A stretch of 64,000 bases of DNA, from contig NZ_BBXC01000025.1 in the NCBI RefSeq assembly GCF_001570525.1, forward strand, positions 37,894 through 101,893, in the 5' to 3' direction. Source of the stretch: Herbidospora sakaeratensis. GTDB taxonomy: Bacteria; Actinomycetota; Actinomycetes; Streptosporangiales; Streptosporangiaceae. The position numbers were made by a program, and so were the translations under genes. The notes under the pieces are model-generated. The model saw only the letters and a program-made list of their open reading frames with translations. It ran no database searches and was not told where the DNA came from. This document shows positions 1 to 8,214 of this stretch, piece by piece (the first letter of the stretch is position 1; each line of letters begins with the position of its first letter).

Positions 1-736
1 CGACGTTGTCGCCGAGACGGCCGGCGTCCTTGATGGTGAGGACCCACCACTTGCCCTTGTCGCGCCACTTGACGCCGCCGTGGCCCTTGTACTGCTTCTC
101 GGACACGGCCCGGTTGGCCTCGAACTTGACGCCGTTGTAGACCGTGACGAACGCGTAGTCCCGGTCGTAGTCCTCGTAGACGTCGAAGTCGTAGTGCGTG
201 AAGCCCTGCTTGGCGACGTACACGCCCCAAGGAGCCTTGCCCTGGTAGTAGCCGGGGACGAAGATCCACTGGTCGAGCATGTGGTCGTTGTCGTCGGTGT
301 CGAAGACGCAGTGGCCGGCGGTGGCGACCAGGTTCTTGTACTTGGCCTGGATCGAGCTCGCCGAGCACCAGTAGGTCTTGCCGTTCTTGCGGAAGAAGAC
401 CTTGCCCAGCGTCTTGGGGATGTTGATGTTCTTCGACTTGCCCGCCTGGCCGCCGGGCCCGGTCGGGGAGACGGTGCCGGCCTTGCCGTCGGCCGAGGGG
501 CCGCCCTTGGAGGACAGCTTGGCCACCTTGGCGACCGTCTCGGCGTCGGGGCCCCACTGGGTGGCGGCCTTGAGCGCCTTGTTGTTGCTGCGGAACCAGA
601 AGCCCGCGATGTTGTCGGCGTCTGCCACGGAGACCGTGGGTCCGTCGGCGGGCGAGGCGTTCGCCGGTAACGCCACCAGAACGGCGGATCCGGCTATGCC
701 GGCGGTCACGAGACCCAGGCGTGCGCGCGTGTCCAC
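1..736 (-). CDS. Secreted V8-like S1 peptidase, paralogue 1 (partial)
   Basis: The 3' end lies outside the window, so only about 245 N-terminal residues are visible. The GTG start at 736 sits behind an AGGAGGG ribosome site. A signal peptide (MDTRARLGLVTAGIAG..., Ala-rich, ending near ANA) and a propeptide come first, then the peptidase core. Catalytic His142 is in ATAGHC and the presumed catalytic Asp193 is in DRDYAFV; the serine region is not visible. After VTVYNG it has an insert of about 33 residues before the KDAGRLGDNV segment. It is the downstream end of an eleven-gene tandem family. It is probably an active secreted endopeptidase, but that cannot be confirmed without the C-terminal half. 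Confidence 0.9.
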   Translation of the reverse strand, partial: MDTRARLGLVTAGIAGSAVLVALPANASPADGPTVSVADADNIAGFWFRSNNKALKAATQWGPDAETVAKVAKLSSKGGPSADGKAGTVSPTGPGGQAGKSKNINIPKTLGKVFFRKNGKTYWCSASSIQAKYKNLVATAGHCVFDTDDNDHMLDQWIFVPGYYQGKAPWGVYVAKQGFTHYDFDVYEDYDRDYAFVTVYNGVKFEANRAVSEKQYKGHGGVKWRDKGKWWVLTIKDAGRLGDNV

Positions 737-819
737 GTGAACCCTCCTTTTCCTCCCGTTGCGGATTGATCTCGCAGATGACTAACCGAGAGGCCGAAAA
801 CAAACGGGAGGAAAAGGAA

Positions 820-835
820 TGTGACCTAAGTCACA
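820..835. promoter_or_regulatory. Crp/GlxR-type site upstream of paralogue 1
   Basis: TGTGACCTAAGTCACA matches TGTGANNTANNTCACA, the consensus of actinobacterial Crp/GlxR regulators, at every fixed position. It lies 83 bases upstream of the paralogue 1 start and after the terminator of paralogue 2. Confidence 0.7.
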
Positions 836-861
836 CAGTGTCTATTGGGCAGATTCCGGGC

Positions 862-898
862 GCGGGATGCGGTCGGCCTCCGGCCGACCGCATCCCGC
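862..898 (-). terminator. Terminator of paralogue 2
   Basis: Perfect 17-bp stem with a 3-base loop (862-878 pairs with 882-898), starting 3 bases after the stop codon of paralogue 2. No T-tract follows. Confidence 0.75.
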
Positions 899-900
899 TT

Positions 901-1986
901 CTACTTAACTTCCGTGATGCCGAGCGTGCCGTCCTTCTTGACGATCGAGCCCGACCACAGCGGGGCCGCGGTCTTGTAGACGGCGTAGGTCTCGCCGTCG
1001 AAGTACGGCGAGGTGATCAGGTCGCTGCGGTTGTTGCCGTCGGTGTCGCCGCCGAGGCTGCTGACGCCGTTCAGGTAGCCCTTGCGGGCCGTGCTGCTGT
1101 ACTTGATGATCCACGGGCCGCCCGAGGCGCCGCCGGTCAGCGAGCAGCGCAGGGCCATGTGCTCCTCGGCCTTCACGCTCTTCTCGGCCACCGGGTAGAC
1201 CGGCTTGCCGTAGCACCACTTCATGGTGGAGCCGGTATAGGTGTAGTCGCCGTCGGGGTGCGCGGCGGTGGGGTAGCCGAACACGAAGACGTTCTGGCCG
1301 ACCTTCTGGTTGTACGCGAACCCGAGCCCGCCGACGTTGTCGCCGAGGCGGCCGACGTCCTTCCACTTGTCCTCCGACCACGTGATGCCGTTGTAGACGG
1401 TCACGAAGGCGAAGTCGCGGTCGATGTCCTCGTAGACGCTGAAGTCGTAGTGGGTGTAGGCGGTCTTGCCGACGTACACGCCCCAAGGAGCCTTGCCCTG
1501 GTAGTAGCCCGGGATGAAGACCCAGTGGCCGACGACGGAGGCGTTGCTCTCCAGGTCGTAGGCGCAGTGCCCGGCGGTCGCCACGAGGTTCTTGTACGCC
1601 GACTGGATCGACGACGCCGAACACGAGAAGAGCGAGTCGCCGAGCGTGAAGAACACGCGGCCGGCGCTCTTGGGCAGGTTGACGTTCTTGGACGACGTCG
1701 TGGGCTTGGCCTCGTCGCCGATGGCGGGCACCACGCCCGGCTTGCCGTCGGCGGCCGGGCCGCCGGTGGAGACGTGCTTGGGGACGCGGGCGTGCTCCAG
1801 GCCGTAGGGGGCGGCGGCCTTGAGGTTCTTGCCGCCGTCGGCGGTCCAGAACTCCAGGGTGTCGGCGGCCGCGGCGGGCGTCGCCAGCTTGGCCGAGGTG
1901 CCCAGCTTGGGGGCCGCGCTCGCCGGGACCGCTAAGGAGGCGGCCACGAGGCCGGCCACGCCGACGGGAAGGAGGATGCGCTTCAC
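901..1986 (-). CDS. Secreted V8-like S1 peptidase, paralogue 2 (triad intact)
   Basis: A 361-residue secreted serine peptidase. The GTG start at 1986 is chosen because VKRILLPVGVAG begins a normal Sec signal peptide ending near PASAA, with AAGGAG upstream; a longer in-frame extension would bury it. A propeptide of about 85 residues leads to SKNVNLPKSAGRVFF. Triad: His140 (ATAGHC), Asp191 (DRDFAFV), Ser288 (GGASGGPW). Cys122/Cys141 and Cys258/Cys281 can form two disulfides. The segment between the Asp strand and GRLGDN is only about 10 residues. This is the only full-length canonical active enzyme at this end of the array and a useful reference for its degenerate neighbours. Substrate specificity cannot be read from the sequence. 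Confidence 0.92.
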   Translation of the reverse strand: MKRILLPVGVAGLVAASLAVPASAAPKLGTSAKLATPAAAADTLEFWTADGGKNLKAAAPYGLEHARVPKHVSTGGPAADGKPGVVPAIGDEAKPTTSSKNVNLPKSAGRVFFTLGDSLFSCSASSIQSAYKNLVATAGHCAYDLESNASVVGHWVFIPGYYQGKAPWGVYVGKTAYTHYDFSVYEDIDRDFAFVTVYNGITWSEDKWKDVGRLGDNVGGLGFAYNQKVGQNVFVFGYPTAAHPDGDYTYTGSTMKWCYGKPVYPVAEKSVKAEEHMALRCSLTGGASGGPWIIKYSSTARKGYLNGVSSLGGDTDGNNRSDLITSPYFDGETYAVYKTAAPLWSGSIVKKDGTLGITEVK

Positions 1987-2062
1987 AGGGGGTTCGCTCC
2001 TTGCGATTGGCGTGAGACGCCTCTTGCGTCCCATGCGCCAGAAAGGGATAGCCAGAAACTTA
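1987..2062 (-). promoter_or_regulatory. Conserved leader block of paralogue 2
   Basis: The spacer upstream of the start holds the array-specific block read 5'-3' on the coding strand as TAAGTT (2057-2062, possible -10 of TAANNT type), then CCCTTTCTGGCGCATGGGAC and the ribosome site. The same order recurs at paralogues 3-7. No convincing -35 is visible. Confidence 0.5.
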
Positions 2063-2102
2063 CATGACTCTGGCAACTCCGCTAAAGAACACATAAAAAA
2101 GG

Positions 2103-2129
2103 AAAAAGCCCGGCTGGTTGCCGGGCTTT
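2103..2129 (-). terminator. Terminator of paralogue 3
   Basis: AAAGCCCGGC (2105-2114) pairs with GCCGGGCTTT (2120-2129). The coding strand then runs into TTTTTCC, a classical intrinsic terminator. Confidence 0.9.
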
Positions 2130-2150
2130 CTCATTGGTCAAGCGGATCGA

Positions 2151-3362
2151 CTAGGCGATCGAGCCGGTCCACAGGTTCGCGGCGGCCTTGTAGACACCGT
2201 AGGTCTCGCCGTCGAAGTACGACGAGAGCGAGGTGTCGATGCGCTTGTTGCCGTCGGAGTCGGAGACGCCGATGGTCGTGCCGTTCAGGTAGCCGAGACG
2301 GCGGGTGTTCTTGTACTGCGCGAGCCACGCCGAGCCCAGCGAGCCCTGGCCGGTGAAGGACGACTTGACGCCCAGCAGCTCCTCGCCCTTGATGGCGGAG
2401 GCCTTGGCGGCGAAGGTCTTGCCGTAGCTCCACTTGAGGGTCTTGCCGGTGTAGGCCTGGTTGCCGTCCGGGTGCGAGCCGCTCGGGTAGCCGAAGACGT
2501 AGACCGACTGGCCGACCTTCTGGTTGTACGCGAAGCCCTGGCCGCCGACGTTGTCACCGAGGCGACCGGCGTCCTTGAACTTCCACACGAAGTACTTCGT
2601 GACGTCCTTGCCGTCGACCTTCTCGGTCTTCGTCCGGGTGAGGAAGCCGCCACCGTTCTTCTGGTACGTGTCGTACTCGGCCTTCGTGATCTCGGCGGGC
2701 GCACCCTGGCCGAGCGAGATGCCGTTGTAGACGTTGACGAACGCGTAGTTGCGGTCGCCGTCCTCGTACACGTCGAAGTCGTAGTGGGTGAAGGCCTGCT
2801 TGCCGACGTACACGCCCCACGGGGTCTTGCCCTGGTAGTAACCCGGGACGAACACCCAGTAGTTCATCGTGGCCGAGTTGGTCTCGGTGTCGTACACGCA
2901 GCTGCCGGCGGTGGCGACCAGGTTGCGGTAGGCCGACTGGACCGAGGTGGCGGTGCACCAGCGGGGGTTGACGGCCACGACGCGACCGGTCGCCGGGTCC
3001 TTCTTGACGCCGTCGGCGAAGAACACCTTGCCCGTGGTCTTGGGCAGGTTGATGTTCTTCGAGGTGCTGGTCGTCTTCTTCTCGTCACCGATGGCGGGGA
3101 CGATGCCCGGCTTGGTGTCGGCGGTCGGGCCGCCGGTCGAGACGTGCTTCGACGGAACCGTGGTCTCGACGTTGTACGGCTGCGCGTTGATCAGGTTCGC
3201 GGCGCCTTCCGTCAGCCAGAGGGCGGCGATGTTCTTGGCCGCGATGCCCGTCGTCGCCAGGGGGTCCGAGGCGACGTCGCCGGCGGCGTTGGCCGGCTGG
3301 GTGACGAGAGCGGAAGCCAGCAGACCGGCCGCCACACCACCGAGGGCGAGAGTGCGCTTCAT
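2151..3362 (-). CDS. Secreted pseudopeptidase, S1 family paralogue 3 (Ser-Asn-Leu triad)
   Basis: A 403-residue secreted protein with signal peptide MKRTLALGGVAAGLLASALV, cleaved near PANA. All three catalytic positions are changed: His to Ser154 (TAGSC), Asp to Asn205 (DRNYAFV) and Ser to Leu342 (GSLGSAW). The Cys pair around the catalytic serine loop is replaced by Ser312 and Ser334, while the Cys pair around TAGSC is kept. An insert of about 48 residues follows VNVYNG. The frame is open and the conserved HPDG and GYLNG segments are intact, so it looks maintained rather than decaying. It should have no serine-protease activity; a binding, decoy or structural role is inference. ATG at 3362 follows AGGAGTTCCCCCTT. 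Confidence 0.92.
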   Translation of the reverse strand: MKRTLALGGVAAGLLASALVTQPANAAGDVASDPLATTGIAAKNIAALWLTEGAANLINAQPYNVETTVPSKHVSTGGPTADTKPGIVPAIGDEKKTTSTSKNINLPKTTGKVFFADGVKKDPATGRVVAVNPRWCTATSVQSAYRNLVATAGSCVYDTETNSATMNYWVFVPGYYQGKTPWGVYVGKQAFTHYDFDVYEDGDRNYAFVNVYNGISLGQGAPAEITKAEYDTYQKNGGGFLTRTKTEKVDGKDVTKYFVWKFKDAGRLGDNVGGQGFAYNQKVGQSVYVFGYPSGSHPDGNQAYTGKTLKWSYGKTFAAKASAIKGEELLGVKSSFTGQGSLGSAWLAQYKNTRRLGYLNGTTIGVSDSDGNKRIDTSLSSYFDGETYGVYKAAANLWTGSIA

Positions 3363-3440
3363 AAGGGGGAACTCCTCTTGGTCTGTACGTGGGCCGCCTC
3401 TTGCGTCCCATGCGTCAGTAAAGGGGCAACCCGGAACTTA
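3363..3440 (-). promoter_or_regulatory. Conserved leader block of paralogue 3
   Basis: Coding strand: TAAGTT (3435-3440), then CCCCTTTACTGACGCATGGG, CCCACGTACAGACCAAG and the ribosome site. An in-frame upstream ATG is absent here, which argues against the longer N-termini possible in its neighbours. The rest of the 325-base gap up to paralogue 4 holds the Crp-type site and a terminator. Confidence 0.5.
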
Positions 3441-3567
3441 CATGCCTGTTCGTCACACGCGGTAGCGAAACTGGGGCGTCCGAAACCACTCAGGTTCCCG
3501 TGACATTTCCGTGATCTGTCAGACCCGAGGTCAGAGGTGGAGTCGGGTCGTTATCAACAGGTGATGA

Positions 3568-3600
3568 TGTGATGTAAATCACATAAACCGGATGGCACCG
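3568..3600. promoter_or_regulatory. Composite Crp-type site plus ATGGMACCG box, paralogue 3 spacer
   Basis: TGTGATGTAAATCACA at 3568-3583 is a perfect TGTGANNTANNTCACA palindrome. After 8 bases, ATGGCACCG follows at 3592-3600. On the coding strand the order is CGGTGCCAT, 8 bases, palindrome, then about 205 bases to the paralogue 3 start. Confidence 0.7.
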
Positions 3601-3650
3601 ATTCGGGGGCCCGTGCGTCAAAGGGAACTTCGTTGGAACGGGCAAACGAA

Positions 3651-3672
3651 AGGCCCGGCCGGAGCCGGGCCT
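3651..3672 (-). terminator. Terminator of paralogue 4
   Basis: AGGCCCGGC (3651-3659) pairs with GCCGGGCCT (3664-3672), just after the paralogue 4 stop codon. The coding strand continues TTTCG. Confidence 0.85.
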
Positions 3673-3687
3673 CCCGCTGGAGAACCA

Positions 3688-4893
3688 CTACGCGATCGAA
3701 CCGCTCCACAGGTTCGCCGCGGCCTTGTAGACGCCGTAGGCCTCGCCGTCGAAGTACGGCGACACCGAGGTGTCGTAGCGCTTGTTGCCGTCGGTGTCCG
3801 AAACGCCGATGGTGACGCCGTTCAGGTAGCCCAGGCGGCGGGCGCTCTTGTACTGCGCGATCCACGACGAACCCAGGGCGCCCTCACCGGTGAAGGAGGA
3901 CTTGACGCCCAGGAGCTCCTCGGCCTTGATGGCCGAGGCCTTGGCCGCGAAGGTCTTGCCGTAGCTCCACTTGAGGGTCTTGCCGGTGAAGGCCTGGTTC
4001 CCGTCGGGGTGCTGGCCGCTCGGGTAGCCGAAGACGTAGACCGACTGGCCGACCTTCTGGTTGTAGGCGAAGCCCTGGCCACCGACGTTGTCGCCGAGGC
4101 GACCGGCGTCGATGAACTTCCAGACGTAGTACTTGCCCTTGTACCGGAAGTGGAACTTGTAGGTCTTGGCGACCGTCTCGGTCACCTCGGTCCAGGCGCC
4201 CAGGTCGGCGTCGGACTCGATCGCGGCGAAGCCGCCCGAGGGCAGCTTCAGGCCGTTGTACACCGTGACGAACGCGTAGTTGCGGTCGCCGTCCTCGTAC
4301 ACGTCGTAGTCGTAGTGGGTGAAGGCCTGCTTGCCGACGTAGATGCCCCAGGGGGTCTTGCCCTGGTAGTAACCCGGGACGAACACCCAGTTCTCGAGGG
4401 TGGCCTTGTTGGTCTCGGTGTTGTAGACACAGCTGCCGGCGGTGGCGACCAGGTTGCGGTAGTTCGACTGAACCGAGGTGGCCGAGCACCAGTGCGGGTT
4501 CACGGCGACCCAGCGGTGCGACTTGCGGTCCCAGTCGAAGCCGTCGGAGAAGAACACCTTGCCCGTGGTCTTGGGCAGGTTGACGTTCTTCGAGGTGCTG
4601 GTGGTCTTCTTCTCGTCACCGATGGCGGGGACGACACCCGGCTTGGTGTCGGCCGTCGGACCGCCGGTCGAGACGTGCTTGGAGGCGACCTGGGTCTCCA
4701 CGTCGTACGGGGTCGCGTTCACCAGGTTGGCGGCGTTCTCCGCCAGCCACAGAGCCGCGATGTTCTTGGCCGCGATGCCGGTCGAGGCCAGCGGGGTGCT
4801 GGCGACGTCGCCGGCGGCGTTGGCCGGCTGGGTGACGAGGGCGGAGGCCAGCAGGCCGGCCGCCACGCCACCGAGGGCGAGGGTGCGCTTCAT
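3688..4893 (-). CDS. Secreted pseudopeptidase, S1 family paralogue 4 (Ser-Asn-Leu triad)
   Basis: A 401-residue secreted protein almost identical to paralogue 3 over the signal peptide, propeptide and core. Triad positions are Ser154, Asn205 and Leu340 (GALGSSW), so all three residues are lost, and both cysteines of the second disulfide are serine. The insert after VTVYNG is about 46 residues and differs from all its neighbours, as does the stretch between KVFF and the first core Cys. ATG at 4893 has AAGGAG eight bases upstream. It has its own leader and terminator, so it is probably monocistronic. Predicted to be a catalytically dead exoprotein. Confidence 0.92.
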   Translation of the reverse strand: MKRTLALGGVAAGLLASALVTQPANAAGDVASTPLASTGIAAKNIAALWLAENAANLVNATPYDVETQVASKHVSTGGPTADTKPGVVPAIGDEKKTTSTSKNVNLPKTTGKVFFSDGFDWDRKSHRWVAVNPHWCSATSVQSNYRNLVATAGSCVYNTETNKATLENWVFVPGYYQGKTPWGIYVGKQAFTHYDYDVYEDGDRNYAFVTVYNGLKLPSGGFAAIESDADLGAWTEVTETVAKTYKFHFRYKGKYYVWKFIDAGRLGDNVGGQGFAYNQKVGQSVYVFGYPSGQHPDGNQAFTGKTLKWSYGKTFAAKASAIKAEELLGVKSSFTGEGALGSSWIAQYKSARRLGYLNGVTIGVSDTDGNKRYDTSVSPYFDGEAYGVYKAAANLWSGSIA

Positions 4894-4967
4894 GAGGGAA
4901 CTCCTTGGTCTGTACGTGGGCCGCGTCCTGCGTCCCATACGTCAGGAAAGGGATGTTCCGGAGGTTA
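4894..4967 (-). promoter_or_regulatory. Conserved leader block of paralogue 4
   Basis: Coding strand: TAACCT (4962-4967), CGGAACATCCC, TTTCCTGACGTATGGGACGC, CCCACGTACAGACC and AAGGAG. Nearly the same as at paralogue 5. The rest of the 341-base gap holds the Crp composite site and the paralogue 5 terminator. Confidence 0.5.
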
Positions 4968-5160
4968 CTCCCGCGATCTTCGGCGTCTGAAGTGGCGTTT
5001 GCGCACCTCAGGGGCCCGTGATGGTCGTGTTATTCGGGTGACTCACAGTCGGCCCGCCGGTCAGTGGCGGGACGACGTGAAAAGGTCCACGCCCATTGGG
5101 GTCTCGCGCTTGACGTTCCCGGTTAACCGATGGTGAAGAAGTCGGACATAGATCAACAAA

Positions 5161-5193
5161 TGTGACGTAAATCACAGCCGATCAATGGAACCG
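5161..5193. promoter_or_regulatory. Composite Crp-type site plus ATGGMACCG box, paralogue 4 spacer
   Basis: TGTGACGTAAATCACA at 5161-5176 is a perfect consensus palindrome. ATGGAACCG follows after exactly 8 bases at 5185-5193. Confidence 0.7.
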
Positions 5194-5195
5194 AG

Positions 5196-5223
5196 AAGGC
5201 CCGGCCGGTGACGGCCGGGCCTT
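5196..5223 (-). terminator. Terminator of paralogue 5
   Basis: 12-bp perfect stem, AAGGCCCGGCCG (5196-5207) with CGGCCGGGCCTT (5212-5223), between the stop codon and the regulatory composite. Confidence 0.85.
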
Positions 5224-5234
5224 CGGTCGAGCAC

Positions 5235-6464
5235 TTAGGCGATCGAACCGGTCCACAGGTTCGCGGCGGCCTTGTAGACGCCGTAGGTCTCGCCGTCGAA
5301 GTACGGGGAGACCGAGGTGTCGTAGCGCTTGTTCTTGTCGGTGTCGGAGACGCCGATGGTGACGCCGTTCAGGTAGCCCAGACGGCGGGTGTTCTTGTAC
5401 TGCGAGATCCAGGCGGAACCCAGCGAGCCCTCACCGGTGAACGACGACTTGACCCCGATCAGCTCCTCGGCCTTGATGGCCGACGCGCTGGCGGCGAAGG
5501 TCTTGCCGTAGGTCCACTTGAGGGTCTTGCCCGAGAAGGCGTGGTTGCCGTCCGGGTGCGAGCCGCTCGGGTAGCCGAAGACGTAGACGCTCTGGCCGAC
5601 CTTCTGGTTGTACGAGAGGCCCTGGCCGCCGACGTTGTCGCCGAGGCGACCGGCGTCCTTGAACTTCCAGATGTAGAAGTGCCACTTGTTGGCGGCGTCC
5701 TTCTCGGCGCCGGCCAGCAGCAGGCGGCCGCTGTTCTCCCAGTAGGTCTTGTACTCGGCCTCGGTGACCTCGACCTTGCTCACGGGAGCCGACTGGTCGG
5801 GGCCGTTCAGGGTGAGGCCGTTGTACACGGTGACGAACGCGTAGTTGCGGTCGCCGTCCTCGTAGACGTCGTAGTCATAGTGGGTGAAGGCCTGCTTGCC
5901 GACGTACACGCCCCACGGGGTCTTGCCCTGGTAGTAGCCCGGGACGAAGACCCAGTAGTTCATGGTCGCCGAGTTGGTCTCGGTGTTGTAGACACAGCTG
6001 CCGGCCGTGGCGACCAGGTTGCGGTAGTTCGACTGAACCGAGGTGGCGGTGCACCAGTGCGGGTTCTTGGCGACCCACTTCGGGTTCCAGAACGTGCCCT
6101 TGTTCTCGAAACCGTCGGCGAAGAAGACCTTGCCGGTGGTCTTGGGCAGGTTCACGTTCTTCGACGTGCTGGTCGTCTTCTTCTCGTCGCCGATCGCGGG
6201 GACGACACCCGGCTTGGTGTCGGCCGTCGGACCGCCGGTCGAGACGTGCTTCGACGGGACCGTGGTCTCCACGTCGTAAGGGGTGGCGGCGATCAGGTTG
6301 GCGGCGTTCTCCGCCAGCCAGAAGGCCGCGACGTTCTTGGCCTGGATGCCCGTAGAGGCCAGCGGGTCGCTGGCGACGTCGCCGGCCGCGTTGGCCGGCT
6401 GGGTGACGAGGGCGGAGGCCAGCAGGCCGGCCGCCACACCGCCGAGGGCGAGGGTGCGCTTCAT
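5235..6464 (-). CDS. Secreted pseudopeptidase, S1 family paralogue 5 (Ser-Asn-Leu triad)
   Basis: A 409-residue secreted member with the shared signal peptide MKRTLALGGV. Triad positions are Ser156, Asn207 and Leu348 (GSLGSAW), so all are lost. The second disulfide cysteines are Thr/Ser here (KWTYG and VKSSFTG). The insert after VTVYNG is about 53 residues and unlike the other members. The segment between KVFF and the core Cys is also the longest of the family. ATG at 6464 sits behind AAGGAG. Its 5' spacer is short (172 bases) and, unlike paralogues 3, 4, 6, 7 and 8, has no Crp-type palindrome. Confidence 0.92.
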   Translation of the reverse strand: MKRTLALGGVAAGLLASALVTQPANAAGDVASDPLASTGIQAKNVAAFWLAENAANLIAATPYDVETTVPSKHVSTGGPTADTKPGVVPAIGDEKKTTSTSKNVNLPKTTGKVFFADGFENKGTFWNPKWVAKNPHWCTATSVQSNYRNLVATAGSCVYNTETNSATMNYWVFVPGYYQGKTPWGVYVGKQAFTHYDYDVYEDGDRNYAFVTVYNGLTLNGPDQSAPVSKVEVTEAEYKTYWENSGRLLLAGAEKDAANKWHFYIWKFKDAGRLGDNVGGQGLSYNQKVGQSVYVFGYPSGSHPDGNHAFSGKTLKWTYGKTFAASASAIKAEELIGVKSSFTGEGSLGSAWISQYKNTRRLGYLNGVTIGVSDTDKNKRYDTSVSPYFDGETYGVYKAAANLWTGSIA

Positions 6465-6535
6465 GAGGGAACTCCTTGGTCTGTACGTGGACGCGCCTGC
6501 GTCCATACGTCAGGAAAGGGATGTTCCGGAGGTTA
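6465..6535 (-). promoter_or_regulatory. Conserved leader block of paralogue 5
   Basis: Coding strand: TAACCT (6530-6535), CGGAACATCCC, TTTCCTGACGTATGGACGC, CCACGTACAGACC and AAGGAG. It differs from paralogue 4 by a small deletion that shifts the upstream frame. Confidence 0.5.
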
Positions 6536-6589
6536 CTGATGGGACCTTTTCGTACTGCGGCGATCAAGAAACCAGTCAGAGAACGACAA

Positions 6590-6617
6590 AAGGCCCGGTC
6601 GTTAACGACCGGGCCTT
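6590..6617 (-). terminator. Terminator of paralogue 6
   Basis: A continuous 28-base palindrome centred in GTTAAC, with arms AAGGCCCGGTCG and its complement. The coding strand continues TTGTCG. Confidence 0.85.
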
Positions 6618-6636
6618 CCGTTCAGCTGGTGACCAC

Positions 6637-7812
6637 TTACGCGATCGAGCCGCTCCACAGGTTCGCAGCAGCCTTGTAGACGCCGTAGGTCTCGCCGTCG
6701 AAGTACGGCGACACCGAGGTGTCGTAACGGTTGTTCTTGTCGGTGTCGGAGACGCCGATCGTCACACCGTTCAGGTAGCCAAGGCGACGAGCGCTCTTGT
6801 ACTGCGAGAGCCACGCGGAACCGAGGGCGCCCTCACCCGTGAAGGACGACTTGATGCCGATGATCTCCTCGGCCTTGATGTCCGACGCCTTGGCGGCGAA
6901 CGTCTTGCCGTAGGTCCACTTGAGAGTGTGACCGGAGTAGGCGTGGTTGCCGTCCGGGTGCGAGCCGCTCGGGTAGCCGAACACGTAGACGTTCTGGCCG
7001 ACCTTCTGGTTGTACGCGAGGCCCTGGCCGCCGACGTTGTCGCCGAGGCGACCGGCGTCGAAGAACTTCCAGACGTACCACTTGCCGTTCTTGAACTTCT
7101 TCAGCCAGTGCTCGTACTGCTTGGCGAGGTCGGAGGAGACCTCGACCCAGCTGCCGATGTTCTCCGGCGTGACGTCCTTCAGGCCGCCGTGGGGCAGCTT
7201 CAGGCCGTTGTACACGGTGACGAACGCGTAGTTGCGGTCGCCGTCCTCGTACACGTCGAAGTCGTAGTGGGTGAAGGCCTGCTTGCCGACGTAGATGCCC
7301 CACGGGGTCTTGCCCTGGTAGTAACCCGGGATGAAGACCCACCGGTCCAGGGTCGCCTTGTTGCCCTCGACGTCGTAGACGCAGTGGCCGGCGGTCGCGA
7401 CAAGGTTCTTGTACGCGGCCTGGACGGAGGTGGCGGTGCACCAGTGCGACTTGCCGTCAGCGCCGCGGAAGAACACCTTGCCCGTGGTCTTGGGCAGGTT
7501 GACGTTCTTCGAGGTGCTGGTGGTCTTCTTCTCGTCACCGATGGCGGGAACGATCCCCGGCTTGGTGTCGGCGGTCGGGCCACCGGTCGAGACGTGCTTC
7601 CCGACGACCTGGGTCTCCACGTCGTAGGGGGTCGCGCCCTTCAGCTGAGCCATGTTCTCGGCCCACCAGAAGGAGGCGATGTTCTTCGCCGCGATGGCGT
7701 TGTTGGCCAGCGGAGTGCTGACGGTGTCGCCGGCGGCGGCAGCCGGCTGGGTGACGAGGGCGGTGGCCAGCAGGCCGGCCGCCACGCCACCGAGGGCGAG
7801 GGTGCGCTTCAT
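6637..7812 (-). CDS. Secreted pseudopeptidase, S1 family paralogue 6 (His-Asn-Leu triad)
   Basis: A 391-residue secreted paralogue. The catalytic His143 is kept (ATAGHC), but the Asp position is Asn194 and the nucleophile is Leu330 (GALGSAW), so it should be inactive. Both second-disulfide cysteines are lost. The insert after VTVYNG is about 47 residues. The segment after KVFF is short (RGADGKSHWC), as in paralogues 7-9, which separates this subgroup from 3-5. ATG at 7812 follows AAGGAG. Signal peptide MKRTLALGGVAAGLLATALV. Confidence 0.92.
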   Translation of the reverse strand: MKRTLALGGVAAGLLATALVTQPAAAAGDTVSTPLANNAIAAKNIASFWWAENMAQLKGATPYDVETQVVGKHVSTGGPTADTKPGIVPAIGDEKKTTSTSKNVNLPKTTGKVFFRGADGKSHWCTATSVQAAYKNLVATAGHCVYDVEGNKATLDRWVFIPGYYQGKTPWGIYVGKQAFTHYDFDVYEDGDRNYAFVTVYNGLKLPHGGLKDVTPENIGSWVEVSSDLAKQYEHWLKKFKNGKWYVWKFFDAGRLGDNVGGQGLAYNQKVGQNVYVFGYPSGSHPDGNHAYSGHTLKWTYGKTFAAKASDIKAEEIIGIKSSFTGEGALGSAWLSQYKSARRLGYLNGVTIGVSDTDKNNRYDTSVSPYFDGETYGVYKAAANLWSGSIA

Positions 7813-7885
7813 GGGGGAACTCCTTGGTCTGTACGTGGGCCGCGTCCTGCGTCCCATGCGTCAGGAAAGGGATGAGTGGACCTTA
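7813..7885 (-). promoter_or_regulatory. Conserved leader block of paralogue 6
   Basis: Coding strand: TAAGGT (7880-7885), CATCCCTTTCCTGACG, CATGGGACGC, CCCACGTACAGACC and AAGGAG. The 402-base gap up to paralogue 7 otherwise contains a stretch alignable with the spacer upstream of paralogue 7, the Crp site and a terminator. Confidence 0.5.
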
Positions 7886-8088
7886 CAGCCGATCTTGGGG
7901 GTGTCCGTAGCGATACCTGGGGTTCGCCGGGGCTCCTGAGGCGTCGAGATATTTCCGTGATCAGAATGACTCGATGTTGACAAGCCTGTCAGGAGCGCCT
8001 TTGGAGGCAGAAGCGCAGATCGGATGGCCATGATCCATCGCGTGTGGGCGCGGAAGGAAACCACAGTGTTCTGTGAAGATCCTGTGAA

Positions 8089-8121
8089 TGTGATGTAAAT
8101 CACTTGGGATCGATGGAACCG
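8089..8121. promoter_or_regulatory. Composite Crp-type site plus ATGGMACCG box, paralogue 6 spacer
   Basis: TGTGATGTAAATCACT (8089-8104) differs from the perfect palindrome only at the last base. ATGGAACCG follows after 8 bases at 8113-8121. Confidence 0.65.
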
Positions 8122-8166
8122 ATCCGGGAGTTAACCCAACCTTTGCTGGAACGCGCAAAAACGACA

Positions 8167-8196
8167 AAAGACCCGATCGAAAACGATCGGGTCTTT
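8167..8196 (-). terminator. Terminator of paralogue 7
   Basis: AAAGACCCGATCG (8167-8179), loop of four A, CGATCGGGTCTTT (8184-8196); the coding strand continues with T. Confidence 0.88.
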
Positions 8197-8214
8197 CGTC
8201 GGACGGGTGATCGC

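Noticed and set aside
1..736. Truncated peptidase gene as a pseudogene
   Set aside because: It is cut only by the window boundary; the frame is open to base 1 and both visible catalytic residues are intact.
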